64,000 bases of DNA from Anadara kagoshimensis (GCA_021292105.1 CM037865.1:73362128-73426127), one strand, 5' to 3'; positions 36,961 through 50,284 are shown, numbered from the stretch's first letter. The notes: generated from the sequence alone by a model not told the origin. Program-made: numbers and translations.

Positions 36961-37620
36961 GATATCCTGTAGACGCCATTCTAACCTGTCCATTGACCCA
37001 GCATGATATCCTATAGACGCCATTCTAACCTGTCCATTGACCCAGCCTGATATCCTATAGACGCCATTCTAACCTGTCCATTGACCCAGCCTGATATCCT
37101 TTAGACGCCATTCTAACCTGTCCATTGACCCAGCATGATATCCTATAGACGCCATTCTAACCTGTCCATTGACCCAGCCTGATATCCTGTAGACGCCATT
37201 CTAACCTGTCCATTGACCCAGCCTGATATCCTATAGACGCCATTCTAACCTGTCCATTGACCCAGCATGATATCCTATAGACGCCATTCTAACCTGTCCA
37301 TTGACCCAGCCTGATATCCTGTAGACGCCATTCTAACCCGTCCATGACCCAGCCTGATATCCTGTAGACGCCATTCTAACCTGTCCATTGACCCAGCCTG
37401 ATATCCTGTAGACGCCATTCTAACCTGTCCATTGACCCAGCCTGATATCCTGTAGACGCCATTCTAACCTGTCCATTGACCAAGCCTGATATCCTATAGA
37501 CGCCATTCTAACCTGTCCATTGACCCAGCCTGATATCCTGTAGACGCCATTCTAACCTGTCCATTGACCCAGCCTGATATCCTGTAGACGCCATTCTAAC
37601 CTGTCCATTGACCCAGCATG
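36961..37620. repeat. Minisatellite E, 44-bp unit, 15 copies
   Basis: Fifteen highly similar 44-bp units (GATATCCTGTAGACGCCATT, CTAACCTGTCCATTGACCCA, GCCT). Variants are CCTAT for CCTGT and GCAT for GCCT; one unit lacks a T near 37345. The high similarity suggests recent expansion. Confidence 0.97.
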
Positions 37621-38334
37621 ATTAATCCTCAAATGAATGATAAAGAAATAAAATGTCATGCATATTTAGATGCAGCTTGACGCTCCCACTACTTTTTATT
37701 ATGACAGAATTCCAATTTCCTGTTTAACAGCACCATCTAGTACATAGAGCGTTTATTCTTAATATGGAAATGGATAATGGAGCACATACATGTATGTTGA
37801 AATTCGTAAATGATTTCACTAAAACAAACATACCAACAGTTCAAAAGTACAAAGTAAAATCTTTGAAAACGGGCAAATTAAATTAAACACATGAACTTCA
37901 ACAAGTGAAGCTCATGTAATACTTATTTCAGATCACACACGAAGTTTCATTTACAAAACACTTGATATCTAGACTTTGTCATTGAAAGCATTGGCGTATT
38001 TGTGTACACTGTCTAGTTTTCTTCTTAAAGGATTTTTTAGTTCGAAAAGAACCTCCCAACACATGATTTAAACACAAAGTTAATGACACTATAAGAATAT
38101 TTACCTTAATGTTTTGAAAAGACGAATTTCTTCTTAACTCTCAAGCAAACATCTAATTGTTGTCTAGAAAACACGCATAGTTAGCTAACAATATTTTAAT
38201 GCATAAATAATTTCTCGTCAGTGGTTAAGAATTGTTATGTGCTCTAGGATACGTGTTTTGTGTTAAGGTACATAGTTTGCTATTAAACACCCGTTTTGTC
38301 ATCAAGTTAGCGTTTTATCATTTTGCAGGTGTTT

Positions 38335-38600
38335 TGTATTTGTTTTATGACCGTCATCACAGTATTGTTGATACGTATGGTGTCTCGGTGTTTGACTTCC
38401 CCTAGTTCTAGGTACATGTTCTATGCACTCTCAAATTTGATTACACATGTGGCGGGAGTAGCTAGCTAAACAGGAAGTGCTTACCCTTCTCTAGCACCCG
38501 ATCTCACTTCCCTGCAGTAGCCTAATTAGTCAGTTTCAAAGATTTTACTTTGTTTTTGGGAATGTGATTTGGACTTGGATTTGTATGTTTGATTTTAATT
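38335..38600 (+). mobile_element. Retroelement 3'-end fragment
   Basis: Starts within the coding remnant (TTTTATGACCGTCATCACAG, TATTGTTGAT) and continues into the shared tail: GTGGCGGGAGTAGCTAGCTA, AACAGGAAGTGCTTACCC, ATCTCACTTCCCTG, TTTTACTTTGTTTTTGGGAA and TGTGATTTGGACTTGGATTT. It is 5'-truncated. Confidence 0.85.
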
Positions 38601-40234
38601 ATTAGTTCCTAGGTATCAGCACTGTCGAAAGATGTATTTCCTACACGTTTATATTGTGTAATTACTTACAATTTGTATACTTTTTTATAGATTTTATAAA
38701 ATGAGTATAAACGAGAGTCATTTTTGGAGATGGCAATTTAACAACTCGTAAAATAAATCAAGTCTCATTCTTTGTATAATTCAATATTTCTTTTGAATTT
38801 TTTCGATTCATTACAGCATCAACAGTCACAATTTGTTTCACAAAATCAAGGATGTATAGCTAGAGTAATATGAATCCCTGAAAAAAAATATCAGAAATTA
38901 AAATAAATGTTATAAATTAAAAGATTTGAAGGAGGAATCCATTAACAATTATTAAACAAAAATCTTTCTGAGATATAAGAAAGAAAATTATCTGATATGG
39001 CATCGCAATCGTAAATAAAGCTACCGAAATATTTCATATTAAGCTACATCGCAATTTGAGGCAATGTTATACACGTTTTTATGTTAATACATATAAAATT
39101 TGTGTTAATTATGTACAAAAATAAATAAAGTCATAGAGAAGAGTCGATTCAAAGCGTTGATGGATATAAATCAAGAAAAAAGAGAGCCGTCTGTTCAGAA
39201 GTAGCTGTTCAAAATACCGAAGTTACAATTAGTTTTTAATAAGCATCTTTCAAATATTACTTTTTATTGACATAAAAGTAAAACCCTCCATTTAGATGAT
39301 AAATATACTGCATTGTAAAACATAAAAAACCCACCCCAACTGAGCTTCTCTTGAAACGTTAAAAAATTTTAATTTGTGAATTCAAAGAACATTATGTAAT
39401 GGAGTAATCAATCATCTTTATATATAAAAAGGTGTTTGCTTTAAAATGATGCTTCAATCCTGTTACAGTGTGAATTTCAACTCCTTTATTAGTTTTTAGT
39501 GGAAACCACTTCAAAAAGGCGTGACGTTTCCATCGTACCTGTTGATTACCCAACTCCAAAATGCATTTGATATGCTCAGGTAAACATTATGTAATCTGTA
39601 CACCTAGACTTGAAAGACATTCACGACTTTTTAACAGGCTTGAAATGGCTATAAATACATTGATCTTAACCATTAAATAAACTCAGAAATAACATTAACT
39701 TTAACTTTTTACCGAATTGGAAAATTATCGTCCAAATTAAATTCATAGATCAAATCATGAATAAGTTTGACAAGGAAATGAGTTAGGTAACATGTAAATA
39801 ATGGCGTTTTATCTAAAGGTAGATTGATTGGGTGTCTTACTATGCACTGTTGATTTCTTTTTAAATTGACTGTATGAGGTTTATTCGACAAAAATGTACT
39901 GCAGTAAGACTTCCTTTTGTACTCACCGCCCATTAAATTATAACTTTTAAAAAAAAAAGTATTTTTCACAAAAATGTTCAAAATGGCTTGTTTCATTCAT
40001 TTTTGGCTTTTAAAAAATCAAGAGTTAAAATTTTATGGATGGTATACATGGAAGTCTATCAAGGTATATGTTTTTGGATACATTATTTCCTCCATAAAGA
40101 TTAAGGTGTGTAGTTAAGACATTTCTTCCATTATGTATACTGTGTTTTAAAGACAAATTCCACTTAATTAAATTCATCGAGTAAAGGGCGCTGTATGCAA
40201 CAATTTCTCAGTCATAACAGCTTGTTAGTCAATC

Positions 40235-41560
40235 AAAAACAAACGTACTAATTCATGTCGAAATCACAATCCAGAAGCAAAGTAAAAACAAACACGCTAA
40301 TCCATGTCCAAATCACAATCCAGAAACAACGTAAAACAAACACGCTAATCCATGTCCAAATCACAATCCAGAAGCAACGTCAAAACAAACAGACTAATCC
40401 ATGTCCAAATCACAATCCAGAAGCAACGTAAAAGCAAACATACCAATCCATGTCCAAATCAAAATCCAGAAGCAACGTAAAAACAAACATACTAATCCAT
40501 GACCAAATCACAATTCAGAAGCAAAGTAAAAATAATTTTGGAACCGGCCCTTGTTAATCATGTCCATAACACAATCCCAAAAGCAAAACACAAACAAACC
40601 CATGATACCGTCACAATCGCAAAAGTTATACTAAAATACACCGGTCCATGTCCAAATCACAATCCCAAAAGTCAAACATAAACATACCGGTCCATGTCCA
40701 AATCACAATCCCAAAAGTCAAACACAAACATACCGGTCCATGTCCAAATAACAATCCCAAAAGTCAAACACAAACATACCGGTCCATGTCCAAATAACAA
40801 TCCCAAAAGTCAAACACAAACATACCTGTCCATGTCCAAATAACAATCCCAAAAGTCAAACACAAACATACCGGTCCATGTCCAAATAACAATCCCAAAA
40901 GTCAAACACAAACATACCGGTCCATGTCCAAATAACAATCCCAAAAGTCAAACACAAACATACCGGTCCATGTCCAAATAACAATCCCAAAAGTCAAACA
41001 TAAACATACCGGTCCATGTCCAAATTACAATCCCAAAAGTCAAACACAAACATACCGGTCCATGTCCAAATAACAATCCCAAAAGTCAAACACAAACATA
41101 CCGGTCCATGTCCAAATACCAATCCCAAAAGTCAAACACAAACATACCGGTCCATGTCCAAATAACAATCCCAAAAGTCAAACACAAACATATCGGTCCA
41201 TGTCCAAATCACAATCCCAAAAGTCAAACACAAACATATCGGTCCATGTCCAAATCACAATCCCAAAAGTCAAACACAAACATACCGGTCCATGTCCAAA
41301 TAACAATCCCAAAAGTCAAACACAAACATACCGGTCCATGTCCAAATAACAATCCCAAAAGTCAAACACAAACATACCGGTCCATGTCCAAATAACAATC
41401 CCAAAAGTCAAACATAAACATACCGGTCCATGTCCAAATTACAATCCCAAAAGTCAAACACAAACATACCGGTCCATGTCCAAATAACAATCCCAAAAGT
41501 CAAAAACAAACATAAACATACCGGTCCAAGTCAAAATCACAATACCAAAAGTTAAACATA
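40235..41560 (-). repeat. Minisatellite F, 46-48 bp unit derived from the retroelement 3' end
   Basis: About 28 units. The left block (to about 40530) has 48-bp units with ACTAATCCATGTCCAAATCA and CAATCCAGAAGCAACGT. The right block (from about 40640) has very uniform 46-bp units with ATACCGGTCCATGTCCAAAT and AACAATCCCAAAAGTC. Read on the minus strand each unit is TTTTGGGATTGTTATTTGGA then CATGGACCGGTATGTTTGTG, the final 45 bases of the dispersed retroelement tail. The array runs directly into the rest of that element at its right side. Confidence 0.92.
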
Positions 41561-41823
41561 CCGATGCAAGCATGTCAACCCAAGTAAAACACTATGGAAG
41601 GGGGTCCTGATTCTCAGGAAGGGTAAGCACCTCCTGTTAGCCAGGCTAGATACAACCGCTACATTGAAAATCAAAATCACGAATGAAAGAAACATGGAAC
41701 TATAGAACGTCAAATTCTGGATACAGAGACATCATACTTATCAACAATATTATGATGGTGTCTTTTTTTAACGCCTTGGCTTGTAATATCCCCGAGTCAA
41801 CAATTTATATTAAGCTGCTTGAT
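41561..41823 (-). mobile_element. Retroelement 3' end adjoining minisatellite F
   Basis: In reverse orientation: AAGGGTAAGCACCTCCTGTT, AGCCAGGCTAGATACAACCG, GAAACATGGAACTATAGAAC, GTCAAATTCTGGATACAGAG, TACTTATCAACAATATTATG and CTTGTAATATCCCCGAGTCA, paralleling the coding remnant and tail of the 28979 copy. It is 5'-truncated. Minisatellite F sits exactly where this element's 3' terminus should be. Confidence 0.85.
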
Positions 41824-42139
41824 TTGTTGTTTTTCATTTGTGAACCTACCATTGATAATGCATTTGAAAGAAAACTTTTAATATTTCCCTTTTATAATGG
41901 GTTTGTTTTTGTGAGGTAATTTCATGTCAACAATATTTTATAATTTGTTTTCTCTGTTTAACACACACCATCATATCACGTACCGACTGATGGGTAATAA
42001 AATAATAAAATACAAACTACATGCACATGTACACGGTACATGTTTGTAATTTACAAATTAAATGTATATAGTTGGTATCATTTGATCGTTAATAATAAAT
42101 ACGTTTGTCATGTCCTATCAAGGTATTTTAGTAATTCAA

Positions 42140-42164
42140 ATTATTATTATTATTATTATTATTA
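42140..42164. repeat. ATT microsatellite
   Basis: A short run of TTA/ATT trinucleotides. Confidence 0.9.
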
Positions 42165-42659
42165 CATGTATTATTATTTGTATATTAATTAGCTTTTGTT
42201 TGATAGAACCATAAAACTATATGCATACAGTGACCCCAACATTAACAAGTATATGACATGAAACGTAGAAAATCTGTACAAGGGTCAACCATCAAAATAA
42301 TGAAATAAAGGACGAATGCATAAAATATCTAATTTTGGATTACATACATGTGTAACAGTCAATATGCTTCATAAAAATTTGATTTTTACATTATTGTCTA
42401 AAAATAATACAACGAAATGTGTGCATTTAAAAATAACACAGGACAACTTAAACAAACGAAATCATCTAACATGTACCCATTACGTGATCTTGAAACTACT
42501 TTGACAAATTGTACTTATGTAAAATGATTTACAATATAGATTTATCGGTGTTTATCTGTCAAATAAAGATTATTTAAGTCGCCACAAAGTACATATATTT
42601 TTTCAAGCCATCAATTTTTAAACGCTAAAAACCATAACTGCAATAAATTTATTTGACAA

Positions 42660-42940
42660 GAAAAAATACAAACATTTCAATATTCTTTAAATACGAGGTT
42701 TAAACAGGCGTTGCTTACCCTTCCGGAGCACCCGACCTCTTTTTCCTTGTGGAAGAAGTTCATGTGATTTGCCAATTGGGTTTATGATTTGGACATGGAA
42801 AAAATACAAACATTTCAACATTCTTTAAATATATAAACAGGAGTTGCTTACCCATCTGGAGCACCCGACCTCAGTTCCCTGGTGGAAGTTCATGTTATTT
42901 GCCACTCGAATTTGTCATTTGGATATGGAATGATATGTTT
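42660..42940 (+). mobile_element. Tandemly duplicated retroelement tail fragments
   Basis: Two copies about 140 bases apart. Each starts with AAAAAATACAAACATTTCAA and ATTCTTTAAATA, continues with AACAGG(C/A)GTTGCTTACCC and GGAGCACCCGACCTC, and ends with TTTGGACATGG or TTTGGATATGG. The unique A-rich lead-in is duplicated as well, so this is a local duplication rather than two insertions. Confidence 0.8.
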
Positions 42941-44208
42941 GTTTTTGAAAATATTTATATTGTTTGGTGACTACCCAAAGCCACACTTGTGTTTTTTAAT
43001 TTGCGTTTATTAATTCCTTTTTTATGTTTTGTTTTATTCTTTATTGTAATGTTGGTTTTGGATATTGTCAAGTCAGGAATTACTCTCCTCATTATTTTAT
43101 AGTATACTTCATTTTACACTACATGATGCATATAATTTACATAACACCTAAACCGTGTCGTATACTGGTCAGGAGTAAAAGTCACATATGTGTAAAATCC
43201 AAACATTTTCACGCATAATAACATAAGTATAATAATTCTTCTTACACGTTACATACAGGACTTAAAACTGTCATTCTGTTGATAAATGTGGGCCCTGGGT
43301 GAGGAAAACAATTTGTTAAAATAATTAAATATAAATAAATATGAAATTACTTATATAGTATATGCAAATGTATTTAAATATGTGCCTTAAAATAGATATA
43401 ACATACACCTGACAGGACAGTCCACTCACGTGTTTACGCTGCCTGTAACACCAGGAGTAAGGTAACGAGTTCAGTATACTTGATGTCCGTGCTGTAGAGA
43501 TGTCAGTTAATTTTACACCATGCACGCAATAAAACGCAAGAAACTGAGATGTGTAAAAAAATATCAACATATATATAAAAAATAATACATTGCAATTAGC
43601 AAGTTTGTACATTTAACCCACATTTTGGATATTTTGTACCCCAAACGTCTCCCTCCCCTCTACAGCAAATAAGTCATAACATTTCTACCCGACGGACTTC
43701 CTCTCCCTTCTACGGTGCTATGCAGATCTAGAGCCTATCTGGACTTTTTGTAAGTATGGTTGTACAAGATCGTGATATGTGTTTCGGTTCCCACCTTACG
43801 CTTCGACTAGCTGATGCAGTTACGCTAGATGACGTGATTACTAGATCTTATTGAAGACTCTACAGTGACTGACTAAATTAACAACTGAAGATAGATAACA
43901 TGAAATGATAATTAAGATTTGGTATACTTTAATAATTATTCTGGTAAGTGCATTAAAAGATCATTCGCTGTATAAAATACGTTGTAGGTGTGTCATATAC
44001 CATGTTTTAAAATGTTAATAATTATAATTAAATAAAATGGTAGTTTATATGACAGCTGATTTAATGGCCAGTGCTACCAACAACACATGATGTAAGCCAG
44101 AAATGACACAATGTTACTAGGATTATAAGAAATGCGTCAGTTACATCAACAGCCCCATAAAGGACCATTTTACCGAAGTTTGGTTCATGTGGTTTGTATT
44201 TATACTGC

Positions 44209-44256
44209 TGTCATATATTGTAATTTTTTGAATATTTCAAATAAATTCTAATATGA
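44209..44256. mobile_element. Short hairpin related to the 30341 foldback
   Basis: GTCATATATTGTAATTTTTT and the complementary AATTCTAATATGAC form a 48-bp imperfect hairpin with the same ends as the element at 30341-30453. Confidence 0.5.
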
Positions 44257-44807
44257 CACAAGTTTGCGTCATGGTGGTCTTGGCATTCACTGATTCTAGT
44301 GACTTTGTCAAAATTACATGTAGTTTTCCATAGATTTAAAATTATTAGTTGCCAAACATTCAACATTTGGGAAAATGTAGTCCTTTTTGAATTATTTTTT
44401 TTAATAAATTTAATAAAATGGGTTACTTTTAAAAGATTTTTTTTATAAATTAGTAGCCATTGACGATTTTCGTTACCTGGAATGGCATCATAGCATAAGT
44501 GAAGAAGCATAATAAATAATTATTAAACAGTAAACTGTATACAATTTGTTACTCGTTCATGACTTCATTTCTAAACAGCAGCCGAGAATCTATATTAGGA
44601 TCGCTATCTCGATACATAGTAAACGCTTGATTACCGTTCTTCAAAAGGAATGTTAAATGAAATAGGCGTTACAATGTCTGAACATCGTGGAAGTAGTTCA
44701 ATATTTTATGCTGTTATAATACACATACTTCTGCGTACCATCTGCAGACGACATGAAATCAATCATAATTTACGATGACGTCACCAACGTAACACGTGTT
44801 ACATACA

Positions 44808-45016
44808 GTACAGACCTGACGACAGATTAACACTGAGCAAACAAAAAAGTGTCCATGCTCGACTGCCAAATGGCTGCGATATCGACAGAAAAACTGCTAG
44901 ATATAGATAACAGCTGCCTTAAAGCTGCCGAGATATAGCTAACGAGAGGGTCGAGATGAACTGTCGATCCGGCACTAATTCATTAGCTTAGTGTTAAACT
45001 TTCGACAGGCCTGTAC
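44808..45016. mobile_element. MITE family C, copy 1
   Basis: About 209 bp with inverted ends: GTACAGACCTGACGACAGAT with TAACACTGAGC on the left, and GCTTAGTGTTAAACTTTCGA with CAGGCCTGTAC on the right. The interior has repeated GATATAGATAAC/GAGATATAGCTAAC motifs. No coding capacity. Confidence 0.85.
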
Positions 45017-46294
45017 TCTAGTTGTACTGTAGTTAACAAAATTGTTAATTCCAACACTAACAATTCTCTATACAATCTGATTACCTTGGCTGCAATAATG
45101 CACTTTGTAATGAAATAAACAGAAAAATGGTCTTGTGAATAATTTATACTTAACAAAAGAACTAGGAGCAAAAATAAATCGAACGACATAATAAATAGAA
45201 CATTAAACACATACTGTGATGTTAATGTTACTGCCCCGGTTTTGACAAAACATCAAACACCCGACTATTGCAAGACATCGCAACATACTCTGCTTCTTGT
45301 GTTGCTGGTACCAAAGCCTGTTTAATTTATAAATAACGTATCATGGACTCACTCTTCAAGATACACAGAAATATTAAATGATTGCTCAATGGTTATTTTC
45401 AGCACAGCAAAAATGATGATTCAAAAATCTTTGGACAGTTATTCTGGTGTAAGTACAGGAATGAACTGTCGCATAAACTAATACCTTAGTGTATTAATCG
45501 AATAAACTCACTGGAAAATACCCCCAAAAATGGCAGGAATGGTAAAAAAATCATATACCTCACATGTATGTTGAACTTATAGCAAACAATACTGATTATG
45601 TTTCCAATTGTGCTCAGACCATTCGTGGTTACTTGGAAACCATACCAACGACAGTATTTGATGGGGATAAATACTAACGACACAGGCAATCACCGGAGCA
45701 AGCATTAATATAGTGCTGCAAAATGAACCCATTCATATTTTGACAAAACAACTTTTGTTCTATGGATACATTGATAATAAGCAAATATACATATAATCTA
45801 CAAATGATTATGAATCAAATTTTGTTCATCTCAACTTAAAGAATTCGAAAACAGATAAAAATAATAATAGTAAGGCATACAAGTACAAGAAGGGTAAGAC
45901 TGTCAAAGTTAAAGTGTTTTATGTGGCATTTATTTTAAATTGGTTGTACATTACTGTTTATCCTTGAAATGTTAATGTTTAACTACTGAGAGATAATGTA
46001 TCAATTTGTTTGTTAATATATCTGGGAATTAAAAACCTATATGTCCACTGAATAATCGTTTAAAGCATTGGGGTAGAAATGAAGACGAACACAGATTGTC
46101 ACAGACCTTACAATGGCGACAATTTGTAACAGTTTTCATTGGAAAGAAAATTGCTCTCATTTAGTTTCTTTGATAAAGAGATATCAAATAATTATGTATT
46201 TTCTAATTTATTTTATTCTAAAGTATCAAACAAGACAACGTTTGACATTAGAAGCAGATAGAATACAAATAAAACTGATACCACATACACGTGT

Positions 46295-46496
46295 ATACAG
46301 GCCTGCCGAAAGTTTAACAAAAAGTTAACGAATTAGTGCCGAATCGCAAGGCAGCTCGTTACCAATATCTCGGCAGGAGCTTACTAGTTATCTCTTGGCA
46401 GTTTTTCTGTTTTCCATATCTCGAACACTCCCGGCAGTCGAGGCACGACCCCTTTTCGTTAGCTCAGTGTAAAACTTTCGACAGGCCAGCATTGTA
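46295..46496. mobile_element. MITE family C, copy 2
   Basis: Left end ATACAGGCCTGCCGAAAGTT with TAACAAAAAGTTAACG; right end TTCGTTAGCTCAGTGTAAAA with CTTTCGACAGGCC. Internal AATATCTCGGCAGGAGC and CATATCTCGAAC match the reverse complement of copy 1. Confidence 0.85.
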
Positions 46497-47610
46497 CTTG
46501 TAACAGATTGGTGCTTTTGTACTTTCATTCGGATCAATTAGATACAGAAATAGTTACTATAAGGATTTCAGTTTAGTATAATCTTCCTGAAATCTGAATA
46601 ATTACAAAGACAGTTTGTTTGTACTTGTGGTGATTTGGAATTTACTGACAACAAAATTAGTATCATTATTAATTTATTTCAGATCACTAAGTCCCTAATT
46701 TGGAATGCTGTCATAAAAATAAAATATCTGAAGGTCAGCATAAATGAATGTTGTAGTCAGATTTTAACGTACAGATATTAAATAAAAAAAGAAAATTTAG
46801 CCAATTCGTTCTAACAAATAAGTAAATAGTTCGAACCAATTAACCAGTTATAAATCGCTCTAACGAATAATCGGTTTTTGTTTTGTTTTACCCTTCCACG
46901 CCGCCGCCGTGAAAAGAAGAAGAAAATAAAAACTTGATGACCATATAAGAATGAAGCAAGCTAAACTATTTTTAGCAACAAGGTAAACCTTGAACGTTAT
47001 ATCTCGGCAACCAGGAAGGGTGTTAAGGGTGTAAAATGAAAAAAAAAACTAAATACAATTTATGACATATCATTAAATTCAAAATTATGGTATACTGGTG
47101 TACGATTAGTGTCTATTAAAAATCAATTTATTTATATTACACTCCAAAAAACATGCCCTAAAATGTAATAAAAACATAAATTCTTTATTTTACGGACATT
47201 TCTATTTTCAAATGCAGACATTTATATTTGGTCACTTTTTAGATAACATTTTTATTGGACTTACTTTTAGATAAGTGTTTTGGTATATGCAACTCCCCAA
47301 GCACAGAAAAGTGCAAACAAAAGCTCCCCTGAACCATTTGTCGCTAAGCGCCTGAACCGTCACTTCAAGGACGTTTAGCCTCAACATTTTTAAGATGTAT
47401 TGACGACGTACCTGTTTTCAATCTCTTATATAGTGTATATAGTTTCTTAATTGACTTTTGTGGGTTTTTTTTATTAGTGTCTCATAAGTCATTTTGGAAG
47501 GGTGTTAATATTTTGACGTGTTTCAGATCCAATGGATTATCCAGTTTATGCTTATTTTAACACGTGACACTTGGATACAATAAATTATTATTATTATTTA
47601 TTCTATGTGT

Positions 47611-47833
47611 TTGTATTCAGGTAAATTTTCTCGATTCTCGAACCGTTTGTCGTTAACTTTCTATGTTCTATGTTCTTTGTTAGTGCTGTATTCAGGTCAT
47701 TTTTCTCGATTCCCGAACCATTCGTCGTTAACTTTCTATGTTCTTTGTTCCTGTTGTATTCAGGTCATTTTTCTCGATTCCCGAACCGTTTGTCGTTAAC
47801 TTTCTATGTTCTTTGTTAGTGATGTATCCAGGT
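47611..47833. repeat. Three-copy tandem repeat, about 70 bp
   Basis: Three units with TGTATTCAGGTCATTTTTCT, CGATTCCCGAACCGTTTGTC and GTTAACTTTCTATGTTCT, ending in a fourth partial start TGTATCCAGG. Small length differences come from an extra TATGTTC. Confidence 0.93.
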
Positions 47834-48429
47834 TAGTTCTATACCACCAGTCATTTGTTGTATGCAGACTACAGCAAATGCATGTGTTCTTTTCTTATTT
47901 TGTACCGGTATCTTGTATGAACAATTGCTATTATTATACCTCACATATATTAAAACACTTTTCATTGGATGTTTTCCAATCACATGACATGTAATAAATG
48001 AGATGTTTCCCACAGAATCACTGTCATTGTGTGACAACCTCTCACAGCCATGTGATAACCTCTCACCAGCCATGTGATAATACTATTATCACCCGGTGAT
48101 AACCCGGTACAAGGGAAATAACTCGTACAATAGAACCGTGTTGTCATTGGTAAACAACAATGGCGACCAGTCGTTCTTTGCAGTTCGTCGGAAGCGGACT
48201 TGGAATAAATTATGCATAACAAAGATGCAGAAAACACAAAAAGGGGACAAGCTTCAGTGAAAAACTGGAAATGTATATGATGGAAACAGAAAGAGAGGTA
48301 AACCTAGGAATGCAGACGAGCATAACCCCCCCACCCCCGATGGTTGAAAGTGTAAACTGGCAGCATTTAATTTAATTTAAAATTGAGATATTGTTTGTGT
48401 TATTTTACATGGTAAGCTTTGTTTCGGTA

Positions 48430-48541
48430 TAATAAAATAATAATTGCCCTCTAAGTATGTGGACATCCAGAATTGTCACCCGACAGAGGAGTTGTCACCC
48501 GAGGGCATCGTCCACATACCTAGAGGGCAATTATTGTATAT
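48430..48541. mobile_element. Palindromic element with 26-bp arms
   Basis: The left arm (AATAATTGCCCTCTAAGTAT, GTGGAC) and right arm (GTCCACATACCTAGAGGGCA, ATTATT) are reverse complements with one mismatch. GTCACCCGA occurs twice in the loop. Confidence 0.8.
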
Positions 48542-49223
48542 TATCAAAAGAACCGAAGATTAATGTCAAACCTTTGTTTATAGTCATGATCTTTAATTTT
48601 TATAACATATTCATTTTGGACAACCGGACCCAGATTCATTCCAAAGGCCTTCCCGTGTGTTTGACATTTATCTACTTCCGGAATGTCCATTCTTCAGCCG
48701 GAAGCCACAATCTACACAACGTTCTCAGTCAATATTTAGTATGGAATATCTGCTCTGGGGCGGTTCAGGAATTATTCAAGGAACTCTCACCACTCCAAAC
48801 CAAAGCTACAATCACATTTTACCAACTCTCATTACTTTCTTTGCAGTTAACATGATAATAAAATTCGCTACCAAATTGTTGCATTTTAGTTAAGAAAAGA
48901 TGAAGCATACATGCAACATATATACATACATGTACTAGTATGAATCGGATTATCGAGAACACAACCAAGGTCTTGTGTAAATAAAGGAAATAACAATCAG
49001 GAAAACAAGAAGAAGAAGAAGATTGAAATACACAAAAATTGGTAAAATCTCATTATCTGGTGCCTATAAACATATAAATGCGATTTAATAATTTGACATG
49101 TATTGTTAAACTATCAGTTCAAATCAAAGCCAATAAAGAAAAAAAAATACAGTTGTCTCACAGATATATCGAATTGTCGCCAAAGTTTTAAATGTCAAGA
49201 TAAAATGTTGTTTATGCACTTCT

Positions 49224-49224
<1 letters not shown>

Positions 49225-49263
<39 letters not shown>
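49225..49263. repeat. CT microsatellite
   Basis: An uninterrupted CT dinucleotide run of about 39 bases. Confidence 0.97.
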
Positions 49264-49266
<3 letters not shown>

Positions 49267-50284
49267 TAACCAAAACACGTACACTTTACCATTCTACCCT
49301 ATTTTCATGTAACTAATACCATGTGAAGACAAGATAATTAGTTAGATCTTTGTCATAAGTAGCTTGGAATACCCAGAGATTTCAAATTGCTTTTAAATGT
49401 CAATTTAATCATTTTAAATACATACAGACACCAAAGAGATACACAGAGTTGTGTACAAAAACAGTGGAATGAGAGATCAATTCGTTAATGCACTGTTTAC
49501 ACAACTACTCACGGTGTAAGGACATACGCATTTTTTCAAACGAAAACTTCTCTGTTTCACTAAGACAAACAAACGATAATTAACGTATAAGTGGTCTATC
49601 GGATGATAAATCAGGTAAAATTGTCTAAACAGAACCAAAGTTTACATTGGTATTAAAACACGACAGTGGTACGACATGTCTGAAGCACTCTACGTGTAAC
49701 CTGTAAGTCATCCATGTTTACAAGTTACTGGAAACAAGAGGTGTCTCACAATATTAATGTCGCCATCATAAACAGCTCTCGTCAAGTACTCTGGTTTATT
49801 TAAGTGACATGACGGGTATCTGAAGAACAACGTTGCTTAAATCAATTCCCAGACTTTAAATTAAGATTTAAATTAAATGGTTATGTCACAAAAAGGTACA
49901 CCGTTATGCTCTTTATTTAAATTGAAATAACATCGATTCTTATTTTTGATTTAAGATACGACCATTTCATTTTTAAAAATATACTTGGTATTTGTAGGGT
50001 AAGTAACAACACCGTGATTAACTTATACATATTATACCCAGTGAGTGTTAATTTAGACAGCTGTTGAAATACAATTCTTTATCAGTAGTGTTTGGACAAA
50101 AATTGTGAAACCATTTTTTTCAATAGGTTGAAAAATATCGAAAGGGCCAATTTTGTTATTTATAATTCCTTGAAATTAAAAAACTTTAGTAAGTAAGTAA
50201 GTAAGTGAATAAGCGAATGAGTGAGTGAATTTTATTCAAAAGCATCCTTTGAGTGTTTTCAGTGTAGTCAAACAATGTATGCTT

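Noticed and set aside
36961-37620. CRISPR-like array
   Set aside because: The 44-bp units are contiguous with no unique spacers, so this is a minisatellite. The other arrays are the same in this respect.
41108-41395. 95-codon plus-strand frame with PKVKHKH repeats
   Set aside because: Translation of minisatellite F on the strand opposite to the retroelement.
41683-41919. 78-codon plus-strand frame
   Set aside because: It is antisense to the retroelement remnant at 41561-41823 and then runs into AT-rich DNA, with no recognisable domain.
48457-48855. 132-codon plus-strand frame
   Set aside because: It begins inside the palindromic element, shows no recognisable domain, and has no supporting context.
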